Source of the DNA: Denitrovibrio sp.
Lineage (GTDB): Bacteria; Chrysiogenota; Deferribacteres; Deferribacterales; Geovibrionaceae
DNA: 64,000 nt
Reading direction: 5' to 3'
NCBI GenBank assembly: GCA_002869185.1
Contig: PKTN01000001.1
Location: forward strand, 682,001 to 746,000
Shown: positions 1 through 7,190 of the stretch, piece after piece
How the letters are laid out: each line of letters starts with the position of its first letter
Numbering within the stretch: position 1 is the first letter of the stretch
Program-made: the position numbers and the translations under genes
Notes under the pieces: model-generated
The model's database searches: none
What the model was told of the DNA's origin: nothing
What the model saw: the letters and a program-made list of their open reading frames with translations, nothing else

Positions 1-448
1 TTATATTATTACGGAAAGTCCCCCCTGTTGCCAAAACATCATCTAGATATATCCAATTACGTTTTCCATCTTTTTGAGTACATTTTGAAAAATCATAGCT
101 ATACTCTTTCTCTATTACTTCTCTGATAAACCCTAGAAAAACTCCTTGGCTTTTTCCCGCAGGCTGACAATCCATTAGATATGTTTGATCTAAAAGCTCT
201 TGAACAGAGGTACAATTATAATCTTTTGCTAAAACGTCTAAAGTACTTTTTAATATACTAAGAGTATGTTGTTTTGACAAATAGCATTCTGGTAATAAAT
301 GCAATAATTCAGTTAGTAAGAATTCCCTATCATTTTCATCAAACTGGTTTACCCATCGTGCAATATGATTCTCATTAATTGTAACAAAAAGGTCATCCTC
401 TCTGTAATCTTTTATTATTTTGAGAATGTTAGTAATAAGCTCATTCAT
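1..448 (-). CDS. Phosphoribosyltransferase-like protein, 3' end beyond the window (absent from the ORF track)
   Basis: Minus frame open from ATG at 448 to the edge: MNELITNILKIIKDYREDDLFVTINENHIARWVNQF...GKRNWIYLDDVLATGGTFRNNI; 'IYLDDVLATGGT' matches the PRPP-binding motif of type I PRTases. Confidence 0.75.
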   Translation of the reverse strand, partial: MNELITNILKIIKDYREDDLFVTINENHIARWVNQFDENDREFLLTELLHLLPECYLSKQHTLSILKSTLDVLAKDYNCTSVQELLDQTYLMDCQPAGKSQGVFLGFIREVIEKEYSYDFSKCTQKDGKRNWIYLDDVLATGGTFRNNI

Positions 449-580
449 CGCTACACCACCTATATTTTTTCACTTAACATAATAATTGATGTTTACAGTA
501 TTTGCAATAGGTGTAACCAGGTGCTGATTTCTAAATAATTATAATAAACTACTAATCCAATTAATAAGTCTTGTCATAAT

Positions 581-769
581 AAAATACCTCATAACCGTCC
601 TGCTGACTCAAATGATTTTGCAATTGATGTAGTATTTACAGCTTTCCTGTGAAGTATAGTAATCTCCTCTAACATGGTATCGAGATTACCGGACTGGCTA
701 CCTTTGGGTCTGCAGAGCTTTTTACACTCAGATTTTTTCTGGCTAGTGCCTCTTTAGCTCGACATGAAA
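581..769 (-). pseudogene. Decayed C-terminal remnant of a serine recombinase, paralogous to 1343..1936
   Basis: Minus translation gives KEALARK... then, in another frame, KLCRPKGSQSGNLDTMLEEITILHRKAVNTTSIAKSFESAG, matching KEALARRKAEGQKLGRPKGSQSSKLDSKIEEIRTLHSKGVNTTSIAKIFDVS of the intact gene, with frameshifts. Confidence 0.85.
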
Positions 770-1270
770 TTAAATTTTGCCGAAATAAATTACGCCTCGC
801 ACGCCATTAACAAAGTGAAATTCTTTTTGTTCAATACGTTTTACCTTTGATTCGATTTTACTAATATGTTTCTGCCATAGTTTATTTGAACTCTTAGGCA
901 ACGGAAAAACAATAAACATTACAGCTTTATTTGTATAGTCACTGTTATTGTTTAGTCCTTTGATATCTTTCAAGATACTTTTCATATTATCAGTAATTGG
1001 CCTAGTCTTAGGAATTACATTTTCAGTAGGATAATTTGTATTAGGTGTTTTTAGTTCTATCGCAAAATCATCTATTACAATATCTATCCAATTTTTTTCA
1101 GGAGTAATCTCACTATGTGCAAAATTAGAAAATGAGGTACAAAGCTCAACCTTCATCCACCCTTCAAACTTTGCTCTATTTTTAACAAAAAATTCCAAAC
1201 CTTTATTTTCTTCAAGCTTGGGTATAAAATCTTTACAAACCATATCCCATATTTCATCAAAGCCTGCCAT
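770..1270 (-). CDS. Hypothetical protein, possible PD-(D/E)xK-fold nuclease
   Basis: ORF 166 aa; 'WIDIVIDDFAIELKTP' resembles a D-x(n)-ExK nuclease core. Confidence 0.6.
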   Translation of the reverse strand: MAGFDEIWDMVCKDFIPKLEENKGLEFFVKNRAKFEGWMKVELCTSFSNFAHSEITPEKNWIDIVIDDFAIELKTPNTNYPTENVIPKTRPITDNMKSILKDIKGLNNNSDYTNKAVMFIVFPLPKSSNKLWQKHISKIESKVKRIEQKEFHFVNGVRGVIYFGKI

Positions 1271-1342
1271 AAGTTGCTCCTATTATTTATCTCTCGACTA
1301 CCTATAAAAAACTACATGGTATTAAAAGTAAGAGCAATGGTT

Positions 1343-1936
1343 TTATAACCTCCGGCTTTTTATGAAATGCCTCATAGCCGTCTGACTCACATCGAATATC
1401 TTGGCTATTGAGGTCGTATTTACACCTTTGCTGTGTAGTGTGCGGATCTCCTCGATTTTCGAATCAAGCTTACTGGACTGGCTGCCTTTAGGTCTACCGA
1501 GCTTTTGACCTTCAGCCTTGCGTCTGGCAAGAGCCTCTTTTGTTCGGGAGGAGATAAGCTCACGCTCCAGTTCAGAGGCCAGAGAGAAAGCGAAAGTCAG
1601 AACCTTTGAATTGATGTCATTCCTCAGCACATGGTCATTCTTGACTATATGAACCTCAACATCCTTTGATATGCAAATAGAGAAAATCTCGAAAACTTCA
1701 AGCATGGATCTGCCAAGTCGAGACATCTCAGTAACTATCATCTTATCACCGGCTTCTAGCTTCTCTATTACGTCAGCCAGTCTCCTGTGCTTCCACGACT
1801 TCTTTCCGGATACGGTCTCCTCTATAAACTGTGCCGCTCCCAGCCCCTTCTCAGTGAGATAGGAGGACACAGTATACGTCTGATTCTTCGCATCCTGTTT
1901 GTCGGTAGACACCCGAATATATGCGTAAACAGCCAT
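1343..1936 (-). CDS. Serine site-specific recombinase (resolvase/invertase family)
   Basis: MAVYAYIRVSTDKQDAKNQ N-terminus, EMSRLGRS motif, C-terminal HTH (GVNTTSIAKIFDVSQTAMRHFI). Confidence 0.95.
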   Translation of the reverse strand: MAVYAYIRVSTDKQDAKNQTYTVSSYLTEKGLGAAQFIEETVSGKKSWKHRRLADVIEKLEAGDKMIVTEMSRLGRSMLEVFEIFSICISKDVEVHIVKNDHVLRNDINSKVLTFAFSLASELERELISSRTKEALARRKAEGQKLGRPKGSQSSKLDSKIEEIRTLHSKGVNTTSIAKIFDVSQTAMRHFIKSRRL

Positions 1937-1938
1937 AA

Positions 1939-2466
1939 TTACAGCCAGTAGTCACAATAACCGAGAAGGTTTCTAAGAGCCCCTGCAGCAATACGGCAAT
2001 GACACTTGTCCATGTATGACTTCTTCAAGCCTTTACCATAGTCGATGCATAAAACCATTACATCGTTCCGCTTCTCTGCTGAAAATGTAAATGCCTCGTG
2101 CCTATATACGCGTTCAACATTCATACTGTTCCCGATAAAACTCTCAAGAACAGACAAAAGATTAACTGCATGCGCAGGGCTTATATAATAATCACTAGAG
2201 TTGTCAGCATGCGTAATACCTGTGAACTGAGGTCTTACACGAGTTTTAACCACAGCTATATTTACAGGTTTAACATAGCTACCATCTTCTTCGAATATTT
2301 TTTTATCGTGGTACCTATACCTTTCATAGACTTCTGCATAAAGCTCATCGCAGATTTTTATTGTTTTCAAATCTTCGCTACAGGTATCAACATTCCTGTA
2401 TAGCATACTGGAGTATTCTCGGTAATCCTTTACTGACTCTCTCATATTATGCAGTTGAAAAAGCAT
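1939..2466 (-). CDS. Hypothetical protein, co-directional with the recombinase
   Basis: 175 aa ORF, 2 bp from the downstream gene. Confidence 0.65.
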   Translation of the reverse strand: MLFQLHNMRESVKDYREYSSMLYRNVDTCSEDLKTIKICDELYAEVYERYRYHDKKIFEEDGSYVKPVNIAVVKTRVRPQFTGITHADNSSDYYISPAHAVNLLSVLESFIGNSMNVERVYRHEAFTFSAEKRNDVMVLCIDYGKGLKKSYMDKCHCRIAAGALRNLLGYCDYWL

Positions 2467-2467
2467 C

Positions 2468-2821
2468 TTAAACCTCCATTGTTACTTTTTTTATAATGTT
2501 TGAAATCATTTTTTGTTCTTCTGGGTCCTTTTCAGATTGCTTCTTTAGCAGAAAAACGAGTTCCTGCCTAGTAAGCTTTTCAGAATCAATAAGCTCTGAT
2601 AAAACGCCAGACATATTGCGGTTTTCATTTCTGAACCAAGCGACAGCTGATTTCAGATTTGCTGTTTTTTTAGAATACTTCTTTACCTCTTTATTCAGCC
2701 TATCTGATTTTTTGAGCTCGCTCTTAAGATCAATACTTAAAATGCCAGCAGCCATACCTGTGACAAGACAGATAAAGAACAAAAAGATGATTGCTCCCGC
2801 AAGATACATTATCATTTCCAA
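2468..2821 (-). CDS. Hypothetical membrane-anchored coiled-coil protein
   Basis: N-terminal TM segment MEMIMYLAGAIIFLFFICLVTGMAAG followed by a charged helix; 1 bp spacing to the next gene. Confidence 0.65.
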   Translation of the reverse strand: MEMIMYLAGAIIFLFFICLVTGMAAGILSIDLKSELKKSDRLNKEVKKYSKKTANLKSAVAWFRNENRNMSGVLSELIDSEKLTRQELVFLLKKQSEKDPEEQKMISNIIKKVTMEV

Positions 2822-2962
2822 ACCTCCATTTCAGTATATTAATGCTTTATTTTTTATAGTATAATATACATGATTATATTTTTCAATAGTTTTATGTTTT
2901 ACAATATCTTGGGTAATTCTATATATTTAAACTAAACAGATAAAAACAAGGCAACATAACGC

Positions 2963-2992
2963 TTGACATGCGCCAAAATATGCGCATATTAT
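2963..2992 (+). promoter_or_regulatory. Predicted sigma-70 promoter with direct repeat in the spacer
   Basis: TTGACA (2963-2968), 18 bp, TATTAT (2987-2992); spacer contains ATGCGC twice. Confidence 0.5.
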
Positions 2993-3228
2993 TAAGCATA
3001 ATTTCATATTAATCATTTCGATTTATCGTAGTCAGCAGCTTGTTCTGCTTCCGTACTCTTTCGGTGCAAAAGAAACCTTTCCCTTTGCTCTTTCGCGGGT
3101 GGAGGGCATCTCTTCATATTTGTTGTTGGGAGATATGTTCCGAAAGAAGTGACGTGTCTTCTCAAAAAAGCATGGTGGTACTCAACACAGTTACCTGGCG
3201 AGGCAATTAAAACGCAAAGGAGATTATT

Positions 3229-3954
3229 TTGATACTTTTCAAAGAAGCTTTTTACTGCGAACAAGGTGAGTTCTGCAAAATGAAGGCAGAAGAGCTTAGT
3301 AAGATTGATGTTATGCTGAAGGCTAAAACAATGGATCTATGGGATGAGACTAAAGAATTTCGCCTAAGTCCTTTTGTGAGAAAGAATGAATACTGATTTA
3401 TATCTTTAGTCCGTAATTTCAGAGGTCCTGCTGAGGGACATAATGACTCTGATGCGCATGAGCAAAGAGTTTCTGACCTGCATGATATGTTAATATCAGA
3501 GTCATACCGATTTATCATAGCAAACAAATATGACACTTCGGTGTCCAGTGTTATAACTCTTGCGGATACTGATGGCTATTTCTGGGATCAGTTTATTTTC
3601 AGAGACTACAGTTATAGTATTAATCTTGCACATGACATATTTGGCATGTCTCCATCCTGCAGCACTTCAGAGGCAAATCCATATATCGCTGTGGAAGTAA
3701 TAGATAAAGTTATGCCAAGTGAAGAAACATTTTTACACATGCTTGAGGCAACTGAGAATCTGCCGTGCATGATTTGTTTTGATGTTGTGTCAACACCTGG
3801 TGCCTTCTTGGAAATAAACGAGGAGAAATGCTACTGTAAGCCAAAGTACTTTATATACGATGGATCACTATGGAAAGACAATTTACGTCTTGATTGTGAT
3901 ACTGGAACTGCCGTTAAAGAAGTGTTCATTAATGAACTTTCTTCACTGTCTTGA
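3229..3954 (+). pseudogene. Unknown protein gene interrupted by an in-frame TGA at 3394-3396
   Basis: The frame of ORF 3487..3954 extends left through ISLVRNFRGPAEGHNDSDAHEQRVSDLHD to a TGA, then continues in the same frame to a possible TTG start at 3229 (LILFKEAFYCEQGEFCKMKAEELSKIDVMLKAKTMDLWDETKEFRLSPFVRKNEY*). Confidence 0.55.
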
Positions 3955-4054
3955 AGATCATATGTGATACGAGTAAAGCATGTCTTTTTGCCTTTAAATA
4001 AGGGATTATGTATTTAATACACACAGATGCTTACATACACTGTAAGAGCTTTTT

Positions 4055-5275
4055 CTAAAGACTGGATAGCCTTGAAATCCTTTTACCGATGATTTGGATA
4101 ATATCTTTTTGTATATCGTTAGGTGGAATTTTGTATATATCAGACGTGACAATAGCTTCAGATATCTGACTTATGTGCTTCCTCAGGGCTGTATATCTTA
4201 TGTCAACGTCATCGCAGAACTGTTTCCAGTTGCCTGCTGTCACACTTTCAGGGTTAAACTCGCCGCCGACAGACATAGCCAGTTTTTTAGATATGCCTTT
4301 ATACACAGTCGTACATACCAGGTCATAAAAAGGCGCAAGCTGAGGGCGACCTTTCATCTCTGGCGGATAGAGCAGTGAGATATTCTTAGCGTGTGCGTCC
4401 GCATTTCCTATAAGGAAGTTGAAAATAAACCATCTGACGAGAAGTATCTTGTCCGCTGCAGGTTGTTTTGACACCTCAGTTATCAACTTAACGCAGTCTG
4501 AAAAGCCAGAACCGCTATCTGACTCGTATTTTACGTGGTAGGCATACCCGAGCGCTTGACAAAAGTCTTCCTGATGCAGACGGCAGATTTTGCCCTCATT
4601 TAAATATCTGTCGTACCTCTCTATAAAAAGAGCTGACACCTGCCCTACTTTCCTGATCTCAGTATTGCAAACAGGAAGCCCGCAAGCCTTCGCAAGTTTA
4701 TTGCAAAACAGTTCATTTGCTGGCAACCCTTCAAAATTAGGAGTGAAAGGTTTGATTATATGGGTACTTGGCGAGTTACCGAGCGGTAGGTATAGTTTTT
4801 CATTTTCGATCTTGATGGATGTCTTTGCCTGAGCACCTGCCAGAGAGAGGCGATACATGTCATTGTCTTCCACTGGCGAAGTCTGATCTAGCTTTTCAAT
4901 CAGCCTAAGAATATCATTATCATTGAGAAGTTTATATTTACTATCAGTGCCTTGTAGGTTAGAATCAGAAGTAATCACGATAGCTCCGGCACATTCTCCG
5001 CCGAAACGTTTGAGGAGTCCGAACGTATTTTCAGATGATATTTTGGTGGCTCTGGAGATTATCTTTCTCTGCTCGCCTTCAGGAAGAAGATTTTCAAAGA
5101 ATATCCGTGCCTCAGTCCCTTCGAACAGTTTCTCCTTTATAGGCAAAATGAGCGACAGACCATTCAGGCTATATGCTTCGTCATACTCAAAAAGCATATC
5201 AACGCCTGTATTTATAAGGTTTCCGGCTTTGAGATACTCGCCTTTTACCTCAATGAAAACGTTAATTGATTCCAT
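4055..5275 (-). CDS. hipA: HipA-like Ser/Thr kinase toxin
   Basis: 406 aa; HipA features such as SLAGAQAKTSIKIENEKLYLPLG and FNFLIGNADAHAKNISLLY; directly downstream of a HipB-type HTH gene. Confidence 0.93.
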   Translation of the reverse strand: MESINVFIEVKGEYLKAGNLINTGVDMLFEYDEAYSLNGLSLILPIKEKLFEGTEARIFFENLLPEGEQRKIISRATKISSENTFGLLKRFGGECAGAIVITSDSNLQGTDSKYKLLNDNDILRLIEKLDQTSPVEDNDMYRLSLAGAQAKTSIKIENEKLYLPLGNSPSTHIIKPFTPNFEGLPANELFCNKLAKACGLPVCNTEIRKVGQVSALFIERYDRYLNEGKICRLHQEDFCQALGYAYHVKYESDSGSGFSDCVKLITEVSKQPAADKILLVRWFIFNFLIGNADAHAKNISLLYPPEMKGRPQLAPFYDLVCTTVYKGISKKLAMSVGGEFNPESVTAGNWKQFCDDVDIRYTALRKHISQISEAIVTSDIYKIPPNDIQKDIIQIIGKRISRLSSL

Positions 5276-5487
5276 TATTCATCACCAATGTAAATGGAGA
5301 GCCCTGCATATTTCAGTAGCTTGAGCACTTTATCAATCTGCGCAGTAGATTTGCCACGCTCCACTTCGGAGACTATGCGATTCCCCACCCCTGCTGCCTC
5401 AGCAAATTCTTTCTGATTAAGCCCCTGCTCTTCCCTCTTCTGCCTGAGCAGTTGCCCGATCTCTTCAATGTCTGATATTTTTTTCAT
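5275..5487 (-). CDS. hipB: HipB-like HTH antitoxin
   Basis: 70 aa XRE HTH (IGQLLRQKREEQGLNQKEFAEAAGVGNRIVSEVERGKST), 1-bp overlap with hipA. Confidence 0.92.
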   Translation of the reverse strand: MKKISDIEEIGQLLRQKREEQGLNQKEFAEAAGVGNRIVSEVERGKSTAQIDKVLKLLKYAGLSIYIGDE

Positions 5488-5490
5488 ATT

Positions 5491-5508
5491 AGTTACCCTA
5501 CAGTAACT
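5491..5508. promoter_or_regulatory. Candidate HipB operator 1
   Basis: AGTTACcctacAGTAACT inverted repeat just upstream of hipB. Confidence 0.6.
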
Positions 5509-5541
5509 ATAACAGCAAAATCCAAAAAATCAAGCATCCAA

Positions 5542-5555
5542 TTACCGAAAGGTAA
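5542..5555. promoter_or_regulatory. Candidate HipB operator 2
   Basis: Perfect inverted repeat TTACCgaaaGGTAA, about 50 bp from operator 1. Confidence 0.6.
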
Positions 5556-5566
5556 CTGACTTAGTT

Positions 5567-5587
5567 TTTAATTAGTGATGTGTCCCC
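5567..5587 (+). repeat. Inverted repeat, left copy
   Basis: tttaattagtgatgtgtcccc; reverse complement matches 6996..7016 at 20 of 21 positions. Confidence 0.8.
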
Positions 5588-5899
5588 ATATTTTTTAAAG
5601 AGATCATTTCCGAAGAGCTAGGATTTGATCAAAAATCAAAAGTATTGGGCTTTGCAACACAAGCTCAGTAAACCCTTTAAGGACAGAGGGTGCAACTTTG
5701 CAGTGTGGGTCTCTTTAGGCTCACGCTGCATTTAGATTATCAAAGAGATATGAAATGGGAGACAGAATATTTATCGCATACATATGCAAAAACTGCGGAC
5801 ACAAGGGATTTAAGCATGCCGGTGATTGGGAAGAGCATAAGCGGGAATATATTGACATATTGGCAACTTACAGATACATTTCAAAGAGAGGAGGAGTTA

Positions 5900-6214
5900 A
5901 TGAGAAAAACTATAATTTTAACAATGCTTATACTCACAATAACAGCGACTGCAAATGCAGCAATGATTGGGATTCTGCTCGATAATGGTCTAAGGCAGAT
6001 TCATAATACTCAGTATATACTCCGTATTAACGCTTTTCCATCTGGGAATTCTGAGATTATTTCAATCGCCTATGATAAAAGTGATTTTACAAAAATTCGT
6101 TGCGCATACAAAAACGATCGTCCTAATCCGATAGTTTCTAAAATTCTTAATGCATTAATGAGTGAAAATAGTATTTTTATCAATGCTCGAGGTGAATGTA
6201 AAAGAGTAGACTAA
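5900..6214 (+). CDS. Secreted hypothetical protein
   Basis: Start MRKTIILTMLILTITATANAA (signal peptide) preceded by gaggag; the track start at 5690 is an upstream extension. Confidence 0.6.
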   Translation: MRKTIILTMLILTITATANAAMIGILLDNGLRQIHNTQYILRINAFPSGNSEIISIAYDKSDFTKIRCAYKNDRPNPIVSKILNALMSENSIFINARGECKRVD

Positions 6215-6216
6215 TT

Positions 6217-6768
6217 ATGAAAACACTTTTTATTATAATATTTATATCCTTAACTTTAATAAATTCATATGCAGAAGACAGGTTTATTGTTAGTAATAAA
6301 ACTGTCTATGATACAAAAACAAACTTAATGTGGATGCAGGCTCCATGTTGCCTATATGACTATCCCGATGTAAGTAATAAAGGCAATACTAATAAAGAGG
6401 CTCTCGAAATAATTGAAAATTTAAACAATGGTCAATACAATAAATGTAATCTCTCAGGATATACAAACTGGAGATTGCCCAGTGGTAATGAATTTTCAAT
6501 CTTAGTCGACAAGCACTATGATCATCCTGCTTTATCAAGTAATACTCCTTTTAAATGTGTTAGTTTTTCTATTAGTTACTGGACAGCATATAAAAGTACA
6601 ATGAATACCAGAGATGGCACATCTTATTATAGAGGGAGGTTTGAGTTTAGATACGGTAACGATGAAGGTGGGAGAATAACCCACAGTAGAAAAAATAATG
6701 GAAATAAGAATTATTATAAAAGTAAAGGTCATGTATTTTTACTTTGGCTTGTAAGAGACACAAAATAA
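6217..6768 (+). CDS. Secreted DUF1566-like (Lcl-type) domain protein
   Basis: Signal peptide; KTNLMWMQ and GYTNWRLPSGNEFSILVD are typical of DUF1566. Confidence 0.8.
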   Translation: MKTLFIIIFISLTLINSYAEDRFIVSNKTVYDTKTNLMWMQAPCCLYDYPDVSNKGNTNKEALEIIENLNNGQYNKCNLSGYTNWRLPSGNEFSILVDKHYDHPALSSNTPFKCVSFSISYWTAYKSTMNTRDGTSYYRGRFEFRYGNDEGGRITHSRKNNGNKNYYKSKGHVFLLWLVRDTK

Positions 6769-6777
6769 CAATAAGAT

Positions 6778-6980
6778 TATGAGTGATATGTCGAAATATG
6801 TGGCTGATCACTTCTCATTAATGCCAAAAGCAAGTACGGCACAACTACAGCATCAAACCCAAACCCTATAAACGGCACAGAGAACGACGGCATAAAAGGA
6901 ACAATATTTACAACCCTGAGAACTGAAAACATAAGAGCGTAAAACAGTAGAAGGCTGAAAATCAGTTCTGTATTTCTTAA
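6778..6980 (-). pseudogene. Fragment of a membrane protein
   Basis: Minus translation ILRNTELIFSLLLFYALMFSVLRVVNIVPFMPSFSVPFIGFGFDAVVVPYLLLALMRSDQPHISTYHS*, no normal start, truncated near the inverted repeat. Confidence 0.45.
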
Positions 6981-6995
6981 AATCTGGGAAAATCT

Positions 6996-7016
6996 GGGGA
7001 CAGATCACTAATTAAA
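6996..7016 (-). repeat. Inverted repeat, right copy
   Basis: ggggacagatcactaattaaa, inverted match to 5567..5587. Confidence 0.8.
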
Positions 7017-7101
7017 TCGTGAGCCCGACGGTATTTTTGGCGGTATTTCCAAAATATTACAAACATAATATTAAGTACTATTAATCAAATATCACAACCT
7101 A

Positions 7102-7120
7102 TCGATTCCCGCCTTCGGCA
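7102..7120 (+). repeat. tRNA-Leu 3'-end remnant, candidate attachment site
   Basis: TCGATTCCCGCCTTCGGCA matches T-loop plus acceptor 3' strand of tRNA-Leu species starting GCCGAAG; no tRNA body upstream. Confidence 0.5.
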
Positions 7121-7190
7121 CTCTTTACTATCAATAAGTTATAAGGCTTTGACTAATTTCAATTCTAAAACAAAATCGAAAATGATGTAA

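Noticed and set aside
3394-3439. TGA at 3394 as a selenocysteine codon with a GTCC-loop-GGAC hairpin downstream
   Set aside because: The stem is short, the apical loop is too far from the TGA for a typical bacterial SECIS, and NEY-U-FIS is not a redox motif.
3013-3536. Minus ORFs 3013..3264 and 3252..3536
   Set aside because: They overlap the plus-strand ORF and promoter, overlap each other, and show no family signature; likely spurious.
5755-5985. Plus ORF with zinc-ribbon-like CKNCGHKG start
   Set aside because: It overlaps the signal-peptide ORF in another frame and its C-terminal half is low-complexity shadow; at most a gene fragment, not supported as a CDS.
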